Assembly (NCBI GenBank): GCA_028753945.1
Contig: JAPNXP010000012.1
Span: 3,410,001 to 3,474,000 of the forward strand
Source of the DNA: Hexactinellida sp. DTS-2022
Lineage: Eukaryota; Porifera; Hexactinellida
Length of the DNA: 64,000 bases
Direction of reading: 5' to 3'
Part shown: positions 36,101 through 48,100 of the stretch, piece after piece
Numbering within the stretch: position 1 is the first letter of the stretch
How the letters are laid out: each line of letters begins with the position of its first letter
Notes under the pieces: generated by a model
The model's input: only the letters and a program-made list of their open reading frames with translations
Databases searched by the model: none
Told to the model about the DNA's origin: nothing
Made by a program: the position numbers and the translations under genes

Positions 36101-39100
36101 CAGGCTGCAATTTTGGATTTTATTATTATTATCCTTCCGTATCCTCTCCAGCAGTACAGAGTATTATTAACTAAGAGCCCAAATTTTCAGGATATGTGTC
36201 TCATGGGTTACAGATGTGCACCTGGGGTCACGATTTTTAATTACATTTTTATGGACACATTTTTGCACCTGTTTAATATTGAAACAGGAACAATAAATAG
36301 TACACGAAAATTAAATTTATATGCATTCGATAGAGAATTAAATTCTACACCTTTTCACAGTGCACGAATTTTTCAAATTGAACTTTGTTTGTGCCACAAT
36401 TGAGTTGCAAGTTTCCTTTGTTTGCTAACACTTCAGTTCAATTGAAAGTGTTAAATCTAATTCTATTGTTTCAACTCGTTATTAATATATTGATTCAACT
36501 TGTGAGATCGAGTAGGCTTCTAATTTCAAATTGAAAAAAAAGATTATATATTTCATAACAACGACAGATTATGTGATTATATTTACATCTGCGATAATAT
36601 TATTGCACTGTTAATATACTGACGTAATTAATTATAATAAATTCAGCCAGTCTATTACTTATATAGATGCTTCCAATTTGTTTATTAGGGCTTATCGAGT
36701 GTGCGGAAAAGAAATTTGAAAGCCAAAATAATTAATTAATTCTTTATGATAAAATAATTTAGCTTAATAATTGTAAGTTGACGTTGAAATTGGTGTTATA
36801 TTATAAATAATATTAATAATTATTTATACTAATTAATTAAATATCATAAATCTCGGAGATTATAGAAGATAGAAACAAATTTCAAATTTATCAATTGATC
36901 CTTATGCCACATAACGCCTCTACAAATGGGTCTTGACAGCTTGAGGTGATGATGACATCGTCAAAAAATGTGTTTTACAATTTTGTGAATTCTATATTTC
37001 GAATGGGTTGGTTGGTGTTGGGTGATCACCCAACACGCACATAAAAAATGCTGACTCATCACCTATTATATTCCACTGAAACTTGAATTTCTTTGAAATG
37101 AACTGAGCTAAAACGAAACTTCCAACTCACTAAGGGTCGTCGCCTTTTGAAACTTCTTTTTGAAATAATTTAACACCTTCATAGTGATGGTGATATGGCG
37201 AAAGAAAATCCAAAATTGCAGCCTGCGCCGATAGCATGTTCCTTTGGAGGCACTATCAATAAACCACCGACAAAATATAGTGCCACCAAAGGAACATGCG
37301 TCGGCACAGGCTGCAATTTTGGATTTTTATTATTATTATTAGTCCGTATCCTCTACACACAACAGAGTTAGTTAACTAGAAGCCCAAATTTTTAGGATGG
37401 GTGTCTCATGGGTTACAGATGTGCACCTGGGGTCACGATTTTTTATCACATTTTTTTGAACACATTGTTAAACCTGTTTAATGTCAGAAAAAGAACAATA
37501 AATAGTGCGCGAATAATCAATTTATATGCATTCGATAGAGAATTTAATTCTACACCTTGTCACAGTGCACGAATTTTTTAATTGGGTTTCGTTTGTGCCA
37601 CAATTGAGTTGCAAATTCCCATTGTTTACTAAGACTTCAGTTCAATTGAAAGTGTTAAAGTTAATTCTATTGTTTCAACTCGTTAATATTATATTGATTC
37701 AACTTGTGAAATCGAGTAGGCTTCTATTTTCCAATTGAAAACTAAGATTCTACATTCCATAACAACGACAAATTATGTGATTAAATTTATTTCTGCTTAG
37801 AATATTCTTGCACAATGGATACATGACAAATTTAATTCTAATTAATTCGCTCTGTGTTTAACTTATAGAGATGGTTCCAAATAGATTAGAGGGGTTATCG
37901 AGTGCGCTGAATTCAAATATGATAGTGAAATTCAAATTCGATTAATAATAATTACAAATAATTGAACTTAATTTATTTTGATGTACATAATATTTGTGTA
38001 ACTGTGTTAAATTATTAATTGATTAATTAAATATTATACTAATTATCTAAATTTCATTAATCTCAGGAATGATATAAGATGGAAACAAACTTTCAATTTA
38101 TCAATTAGTCCTTATGGTACGTGCCACCTATACAAGTGGGTCTTGACACCTTGAGGTGATGATGACATCGTTAAATAAATGTTTTTTACAATTTTGTTAA
38201 TTCGACATTTAAAATGGGTTAGTTGGTGTTGGGTGATGACCCAACACTCACATAAAAAATGTTGAGTCATCAGCTATTATATTCTACTCAAACTTGAATA
38301 TCTTTGAAATGAAGTGAACTAAAACGAAACTCCCACCACTCTAAGGGTCGATGCCTTCGGAAACACATTTTTGAAATAATTTAACACCTTCATAGTGATG
38401 ATGACATGGCGAAAAAAAATCCAAAATTGCAGCCCGTGCCGACAGCATGTTCCTTTGGAGGCACTATCAATAAACCACCACCAAAATATAGTGCAACAAA
38501 AGGAACATGCGTCGGCACAGGCTGCAATTTTGGATTTTATAATTATTATTCGTCCGTAGATCGTCCACAGAACAGAGTTTTGTAATCTAAGAGCCCAAAT
38601 ATACACGATATGTGTCTCATGGGTTACAGATGTGCACCTGGGGTCACGATTTTATTACAAATTTTTGGCTACATTTTTGCACCTGTTTAATATTAGAAAA
38701 AGAACAATAAATAGTGCGCGTATATTTAATTTATATGCATTCGATAGAGAATTAAATTCTACACCTTTCCACAGTGCAAGAATTTTTAAATTGGGTTTCG
38801 TTTGTGCCATAATTGAGTTGCAAGTTTCCTTTGTTTACTAACACTAGAGTTCTATTGAAAGTGTTAAATCTAATTCTATTGTTTCAACTCCTTATTATAA
38901 TATTGATTCAACCTGTGAGATCGAGTAGGCTTCTATTTTCCAATGAAAAAACAGATTTATACTTCACAACAACGACAGATTATGTGATTATATTTATTTC
39001 TGCTCAGAATATTCTTGCACAATGGATACATGACATATTTATTTATAATTAATTTGCTCTGTGTTTAAATTATAGAGACGGTTCCAATTAGATTATTGGG

Positions 39101-42100
39101 GTTATCGAGAGTGCGGAATTGAAATTTGATAACCAAATTAATTAATTAATTATTCATGACAAAATAATTTAACTTAATAATTGTAAGTTGACATTGAAAT
39201 TGGTGTTAAATTATAAATAATATTAATTATTATTTATACTAATTAACTAAATATCATAAATCTCAGAAATCAAATAAGATAGAAACAAACTTCCAATTTA
39301 TCAATTGATCCTTATGGCACGTAACACCTCTACAAATGGGTTTTGACACCTTGAGGTGATGATGACATCGTCAAAAAAATGTGTTTTTCACAATTTTGTT
39401 AAGTCGATATTTAAAATGGGTTAGTTGATGTTGGGTGATGACCCAACACTCACAAAAAAAATGCTGAGTCATCAGCTATTATAATCTACTCAAACTTGAA
39501 TATCTCCAAAATTAAGTGATCTAAATGGAAACTTCCACCACTTTAAAGGTCGATGCCTTCTGTAACACCTTTTTGAAATAATTTAGCACCTTTATAGTGA
39601 TGATGACATGGCGAAAAAAAATCCAAAATTGCAGCTGTGCCGACAGCATGTTTCATTGGAGGCACTATCAATAAGCCACCACCAAAATATGGTGCCACCA
39701 AATGAACATGCGTCGGCACAGGCTGCAATTTTTATTAGTCCGTAGCCTCTTTACTGACCAGAGTTTTATTAACTAAGAACCCAAAATTTCAGGATATGTG
39801 TCTCATGGGTTACAGATGTGCACCTGGGGGTCACGATTTTTTATCACATTTTTTTGGACACATTTTTGCACATGTTTAATATTGAAACAGGAACAATAAA
39901 TGGTACCCGACAATTAAATTTATATGCATTCGATGGAGAATTAATTTCTACACCTTTTCACAGTGCACGAATTTTCAAATTGTACATAGTTTGCGCCACA
40001 ATTGAGTTGCAAGTTTCCTTTTTACTAACACTTCAGTTCAATTGAAAGTGTAAAAATCAAATTCCATTGTTTCAACTCGTTATTATTATATTGATTCAAC
40101 TTGTGAGATCGAGTAGGCTTCTACTTTCTAATTGAAAAACTAAGATTTACATTCCTTAACAACGACAGATTATGTGATTATATTTATTTCTGCTTAGAAT
40201 ATTCTTGAACAATGGATACATTACATATTTAATTCAAATTAATTCGCTCTCTGTTTAACTTATAGAGACTGTTCGAAATAGATTACTGGGGTTATCGAGT
40301 GCGCTGAATTCAAATATCATAGTGAAATTAAATCTAAATTAATAATAATTGCAAATAATTGAACTTAATTTATTTGCTGTACATAATAATGGTGTTAAAT
40401 AATTAATAAATTTGTTAAATATTAATACTAATTACCTAAATTTCATTAATCTCAGAGATGTTACAAGATAGAAACAAAATTTAAAATTATCAATTGGTCC
40501 TTATGGTACGTGCCACCTATACAAGTGGGTCTTGACACCGTAGGTAATGATGACATCGTTAAAAAAAAGTTTTTTTACAATTTTGTTAATTCGATATTTA
40601 AAATGGGTTAGTTGATGTTGGGTGATGACCCAACACTCACAAGGGTCATGATAGAGCCATTGTTGAATTCAGTTCAGGCGAAACTGCGAATACTAGCGTA
40701 CCTAAGCGTAAGGACGAGGTCGCTAATTACGTAGAAGGTCGATACGTCTCTGCCACGGAAGCTTGCTACCGTATATTCGCCTTTGACCTTCATGGTAAAT
40801 TCCCCAAAGTGATCAGGCTAGCTCTCCATCATGAGAATGAGCAGTCTGTGGTCTTTTCTGCGGACGCGGACATTGGAGATGTTCTGAGTAGACAGAAGCA
40901 TACCACACTAACTGCATGGTTCGAATCTAATAAGAAATTCCCTGAAGGGCTAGAACTCACTTACACGAATTTCGCTGACATGTTTGTGTGGGACAAAGAT
41001 AAGCGTGAATGGAAACTTAGAGTTAAGGGACATGGTAAAGTGATAGCCCGTATGTACTCCGCTCATCCAGGGGAGTGACCACGTTATTACCTAAGGATAC
41101 TGCTGAACCATGTCACAGGTTGCACGAGCTTTCAGGACATCCGTACTCTCCCTGATGGCACAGTCTGTGACACCTATAAGGAGGCATGTCTGAGACGAGG
41201 TCTGCTGGAGGATGATCAGGAAGTTGATCAGTGTTTGGCAGAGGCAGTTACCTGTTCCATGCCAGCACAGTTGCGTCAGCTATTCGTGACTATTCTCCTG
41301 TTTGTTGAGCCATCTATTCCACTCGCCCTCTGGGATAAGTACAAATCCTCTTTCGCTGAGGTCTTCCTGTGTCGTGCTAGAACTGTATTGGCTAATGTGG
41401 AACTCGATGAGCATATCTTAAATAGTGTATTGCTTGATCTTGAGTACCGACTGCAGAAACATGGAAAGTCCTTAGCTGACTACCCAGGAATGCCGATCCC
41501 TACTAATGTGAGGAATCCGTATGAGGAATCGCGTATCATTATGGATGAGCTTGATTATAATGTTAGTGAACAGAATGATATAGTGGTCAAAACTTGCCTC
41601 TACTTAATGCTGACCAGTTGAGTATATATAACATTATAATTGCAGCTGTTAACGATACTAATTCGTGCTCTAATGCATTCTTTATCGATGGACCTGGAGG
41701 GACCGGAAAAACGTTCCTTTATAACACGCTGTTATCCACGGTCCGTTCACAGGGTAATATAGCATTGGCCATGGCTTCATCCGGTATAGCACCTCTGCTC
41801 CTACAGGGTGGAAGGACTGTTCACTCTAGGATGAAGGTCCCTATCCATTTGAATGAAATCTCTGTCTGCAGTATTTCCAAACAGAGCGCCTTAGCTAGGT
41901 TAATTCAGCGCACCAAACTGTTTGTTTGGGACGAGGCTCCTATGACACATAGACATGCTGCAGAGTGTATCGACCGTACATTGAGAGATCTCTGTTCATG
42001 CGATATCCCACTCGGTGGCAAAGTTATTGTGTTTGGAGGTGATTTCCGTCAAATACTGCCTGTAATCAGACATGGGACCGAAGCTGATGTTGTGTCAGCC

Positions 42101-45100
42101 TGTCTGAACAGATCGCCTCTCTGGAGTCATGTTAAGGTTCTTAAACTCACTATAAACATGCGACTCCGTAATTTATCTTCAGGTGATGCATCCCAAGTTA
42201 GTGACTTCTCAAAATTCCTTTTGAGAGTTGGAGAAGGCACTGAGCCCGAGGATGAGAATCATATGATTCACGTGGACCACAAATTCATAGTAGCAGGCGA
42301 GTCAGTTTCTGATTTGGTTGCTGCTACTTACAGCGATATTAAAGTTAACTATAATAATCCAGATTATATTTCTCGCCGTAGTTTGATGTGTCCTAAGAAT
42401 GACACCACTGAGTTTATAAATCAATACGTTATGGACCTGATACCTGGGGAAGCGAGCACGTTATTAAGCGCAGACTCGGTCGGTGAGGAGCAGGCAGGTA
42501 TGTACCCCACTGAGTTCCTAAATTCTATTACACCAAATGGTTTGCCTCCTCATCGACTGTACCTTAAGGTTCACGCTTCTATAATTTTATTGCGTAGTCT
42601 TGACCCGACTCAAGGAATGTGTAACGGCACTCGGTTAACTGTAAAAGCATTCCTGAATCGCATGATTGACGCCGAAATTGCTACAGGTGTTCATAAGGGT
42701 AAACGGGTTTTTATTCCCAGCATACCCATGACTCCATCTGACTCAGACTTTCCGTTTGTGCTCAGAAGGAGGCAGTTTCCAATTTCGTCCTGCCTTTTGT
42801 ATTACCATTAACAAAGGGCAAGGACAAAGTTTAGAAAATGTGGGCATATTCCTACCATCTCCGAATGTTATTTTCAGTCATGGCCAACTATACTATGTTG
42901 CATTGAGCCGAGTTCAAAACCTTGCCGGATTAAAACTTATGGTTTGTGGCGGCACCCCCTCCTCATCCGGCGGAGCCTTGGTTAAGAATGTAGTATATCG
43001 TGAGGTATTCCAGAATCATTTGGGTAATGTAGTGCACTCCACTCAGGATACATGGACCATGGATGTATCTCTTCCATCCTCTCCCCTTTCGCAGTCTGAT
43101 TCCGAAGACCCGGTCTTTAGTCCTGCGAAAATGGTATCTGTACCAGATGATTCTGAGCCACTCAGTAAGAAACCTAAGCTAGCTAAATTCAGTGATAATA
43201 ACCTCAGTCCATTCCTGGATTCCCAATCGACTCAGTCTCCCATGAGTACTGTTTTGCCTGATTTGATGTTTGATGGTGTTATCACAGGCCCGGTACATAC
43301 TATGATATTAATTTGCTCAAATGTTCCATAAATAACTTGACTCCCCTTATGCAATGGAGGATTGCCAGTAGTATTGGGTTAGATGTTGAACCATATTTAC
43401 TGACTAGAGAACCATTACATCGCCCTCTTACTTATAATTTGATGCAATACAACTCTTCACTGAAAAATAGATTGGCAAATATATTTCATTTTAATATTTC
43501 TTTAGTACCAGTATTTGCCGATGGTAATTGATTGTATCGAGCATAATCCCATATTATATTTGGTACTGAATCAAAATTTGAAATGCTAAAGCAGAATCTG
43601 ATTAGTAGATTCATGTCGAGACCACAACACTTCCGTAATGTTATGGAGAATCGGGTTTGTGATCTGAGCAGGAATTGCATGAGCACGTACAACGCATTTC
43701 ATGCTCCTCATGCATGGGGTACGTAGAATTAAGGATGTAGAGAACCGAAATTACTTTTGCCCACTCAACAGCACCGTACGCTCGACCCGAATCCTGCTCT
43801 AATTTTTACACCAGGATCGCCCTTAAAAAGAACCCTGAGATAATGTATTCTGTTATTTCTGTAGTGATCCATTTTGTGATTAAATTAGTCACTCATCCCA
43901 GCAGGGATTCAAAAAGACTGATTTATTTGATTTTTTTCCGAAAAATATACATCATTTAATTAACATAATTCAAATCAATGAAAAGCATATTCACCTGTTA
44001 TTTGGGCAGTGAATATAGTGTATAATATTAATAACTACAATTGAAATAGTTATTGCCCATTTCAAATAATTAAAATCAATAATATTAATAACAGCAATTG
44101 AAATAGTTTTTGCCCATTTCAAATAGTTAAAATCAACATTAAATTTTGATTTTGATTTTATTTTAAAAAAAATCCAAAATTGCAGCCTGTGCCGACGCAT
44201 GTTCCTTGGTGGCACTATATTTGGTTGGTGGTTTATTGATAGTGCCTCCAAAGGAGCATGCTTTCGGCGCAGGCTGCAATTTTGGATTTTTTTTCGCCAA
44301 GTCATCAAAGCCCAAGGTGTGAAGAACCATTTATTAATTGGTCGTTGTCACAAGGAAGGGTAGATAAATTTGAAGTTTGTTTCTATCATAAACCATCTAG
44401 AGTTTAATGCCATTCATTCATTATGTATTGATAATTAATTATATTATTAGTTATTTATCTTAGCAATGTTATCCACGGTGATTTGAGTAAAGACAATAAA
44501 TTCCTTATATTATTAGATTTTATTTAATCCATTGTATAGTAATACTACAATTAAATAGAAGCCAGCTGGAATTTATAAGTTAAATCAATATATTTATCGC
44601 AAGTTGAAACAATAGAATAAGATTTAACAAGTCAAATCAATATAATTATTACAAGTTGAAACAATAGAATTAGATTTAACACATTCAATGGAACTGAAGT
44701 GTTAGTAAACAAAGGAAACTTGCAACTCTATTGTGGCACTAACGAAACCCAATTTAAAAATTCGTGCACTGTGAAAAGGTGTAGAATTTAATTCTCTATC
44801 CGTACATGCAAATTTTATCAAGCTCAATATTAATTATTTCATGTTATGAGCTATAATTAGTTTAAATAGGTGTTGAAATCATTTGAACAAAAATCGTAAC
44901 CCCAGGTGCAAATTAGACGGTCACTCCGCAACTACATGTCAAATTTCAGCCCTTAATGTATACAGGTGTGGCCAGGGCACCGTCTACGGATAAATAATAT
45001 CGATAATAAAAAAATCCAAAATTGCAGCCTGTGCCGACGCATGTTCCTTTGGTGGCACTATATTTTGTTGGTGGTTTATTGATAGTGCCTCCAAAGGAAC

Positions 45101-48100
45101 ATGCTGTCGGCGCAGGCTGCAATTTTGGATTTTTTTTCACCCAGTCATCAACGCCTCAAGGAGTCAAGAACTATTTGTTAATCGGTCCAAGTCACAAGGA
45201 ACAGTAAATAAATTTGAAGTTTGTTTCTATCATTAAACCATCTTGAGTTTAATGCCATTCATTCATTAACGATTGATAATAAATTATATTATTAGTTATT
45301 TATCTTAGCAATGTTATCCACGGTTGGTTGAGTTGAGTCAACAAATTCCTTATATAATATTATTTTATTTAATCCATTGTATAGTAATACTAGAATTAAA
45401 TAGAAGCCAGGTGGAATTTATAAGTTAAATCAATATAATTATCTCAAGTTGAATCAATAGAGTAAGATTTAACAAGTAAAATCAATATAATTATTACAAG
45501 TTGAAACAATGGAACTAGATTTCACAGTTGACTGAAATTGAAGTGTGAGTAAACAAAGAAATTTCAACCCCCATTTGTGGCAGAAATTAAACCCCTTATT
45601 GAAAAATTTCTTCTCCCATCAGACGCAGAATTTTATGGTGAATCCAAATGTGAAATAAAATTTGGGGTTTAGTAAAACATTTTTTGAGTTATGGACCAGA
45701 CAAATTTTGAAAGGTGTTAAAGATGTGTCAAAAATTTGTTAATACAAAATCGTAACCCCAGGTGCAAATTAGACGTCGACTCCGAATCTACATGCCAAGT
45801 TTCAGCCCTCTATGTATATAGATGTGCCCAGGGCACCGTCTACGGAGAAAGAAAATCCAAAATTGCAGCCTGTGCCGACGCATGTTCCTTTGGTGGCACT
45901 ATATTTTGGTGGTGGTTTATTGATAGTGCCTCCAAAGGAACATGCTGTCGGCACAAGCTGCAATTTTGGATTTTTTTTCGCCTAGTCATCATCACTATGA
46001 AGGTGTTAAATTATTTCAGAAAGGTGTTTCAGTAGGCAACGACCCTTAGAGTGGTGGAAGTTTCCATTTAGCACACTTCATTTGAGAGATATTCAAGTTT
46101 CAGTAGAATATAATCTGTGATGACCCAGCATTTTTTATGTGCGTGTTGGGTGTTTACCCAACTCCAACCAACCCATGCGAATTATTTAATTCACAAAATT
46201 GTAAAAATACATTTTTTTGACGATGTCATAATCACCTCAAGGTGTCAAGACCCACTTGTATAGGTGGTACGTGCCATAAGGACCAATTGATAAATTTAAA
46301 GTTTGCTTCTATCTTATATCATTTCTGAGATTAATGAAATTTAGATAATTAGTATAAATATTTAATTAATCTATTAATAATTTAACACCAATAGTATGTA
46401 CATCAAAATAAATGAAGTTCAATTATTTGCAATAATTATTAATTTAAATTGAATTTAATTATCATATATGAATTCAGCGCACTCGATAACGCCAATAATC
46501 TTTTTGGAACCGTCTCAATACGTTAAACACAGAGCGAATTAATTAGAATTAAATATGTTATGTATCCATTGTGCAAGAATATTCTAAGCAGAAATAAATA
46601 TAATCAAATAATCTGTCGTTGTTATGGAATGTAGAATCTTAGTTTTCTATTAGAAAATAGAAGCCTACTCGATCTCACAAGTTGAATCAATATAATAATA
46701 ACGAGTTGAAACAATAGGATTAGATTTAACACTTCAATTGAACTGAAGTATTAGTAAACAAAGGGATTTTGCAACTCAATTGTGGCACAAACTAAGTACA
46801 ATTTGAAAATTCGTGCACTGTGAAAAGGTGTAGAATTTAATTCTCTATCGAACGCATATAAATTAAATATTCGCGCGCTATTTAATGGTATTTTTCCAAT
46901 ATTAAACAGGTGCAAAAATGTGTCCAAAAAAATGTGTCCAAAAAAATGTAATAAAAAATCGTGACCCCAGGTGCACATCTGTAACTCATGAGACACATAT
47001 CCTGAAAATTTCAGTTCTTAGTTACTAAAACTCTGTTCTGTGGAGGATCTACGGACCAATAATAAAAATCCAAAATTGCAGCCTGTGCCGACGCATTTCC
47101 TTTGGTGGCACTATATTTTGTTGGTGGTTTATTGATAGTGCCTCCAAAGGAACATGCTGTCGGCACAGGCTGCAATTTTGGATTTTTTTTCGCCAAGTCA
47201 TCAACGCCCAAGGTGTGAAGAAGCATTTGTTAATTGGTCCGAGTCACAAGGAACGGTAGATAAATTTGAAGTTTGTTTCTATCTTAAACCATCTTGAGTT
47301 TAATGCCATTCATTCATTATGTATTGATAATAAATGATATTATTAGTTATTTATATTAGCATTGTTATCCACGGTTGAGTTGAATTAAGTCAACAAATTC
47401 CTTATATTATATTATTTTATTTAATCCATTGTATGGTAAATTAAATAGAAGCCAGCTGCAATTTATAAGTTAAATCAATTTAATTAGCTCAAGTTGAATC
47501 AATAGTGAAAGATTTAACAAGTTAAATCAATATAATTATCGCAAGTTGAAACAATGGAATTAGATTTAACAGTTTTATTAAAATTGAAGTGTGAGTAAAC
47601 AAAGAAATTTCAACCCCCATTTATGGAAGAAATTAAACCCATTATTAAAAAATTTCTTATCTCATTAGACGCAGAATTTTATGGTGAATCCAAATGTGAA
47701 ATAAAATTTGGGGGTTTAGTAAAACATATTTTGAGTTATGGACCAGACAAATTTTGAAAGGTGTTAAAGATGTGTCAAAAATTTGTTAATCAAAAATCGT
47801 AACCCCAGGTGCAAATTAGACGGTCCCATCGCACCTACATGCCAAGTTTCAGCCCATCAACTATAAAGCTCTGGCCAGGGCACCGTCTACGGAGAAAAAA
47901 GAAATAATAATAATAAAATCCAAAATTGCAGATGTGCCGACGCATGTTCCTTTGGAGGCACTATATTTTGGTGGTGGTTTATTGATAGTGCCTCCAATGG
48001 GACATGCTGTCACCACAGCTGCAATTTTGGATTTTTTTCGCCAAGTCATCATCACTATAAAGGTGTTAAATTATTTCATAAAGGTGTTTCAAAAGGCAAC

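Noticed and set aside
7861..48034. Regularly recurring hairpins read as a CRISPR array
   Set aside because: The units are 0.85-1.2 kb apart, the between-repeat sequence is itself repeated, and the DNA is eukaryotic.
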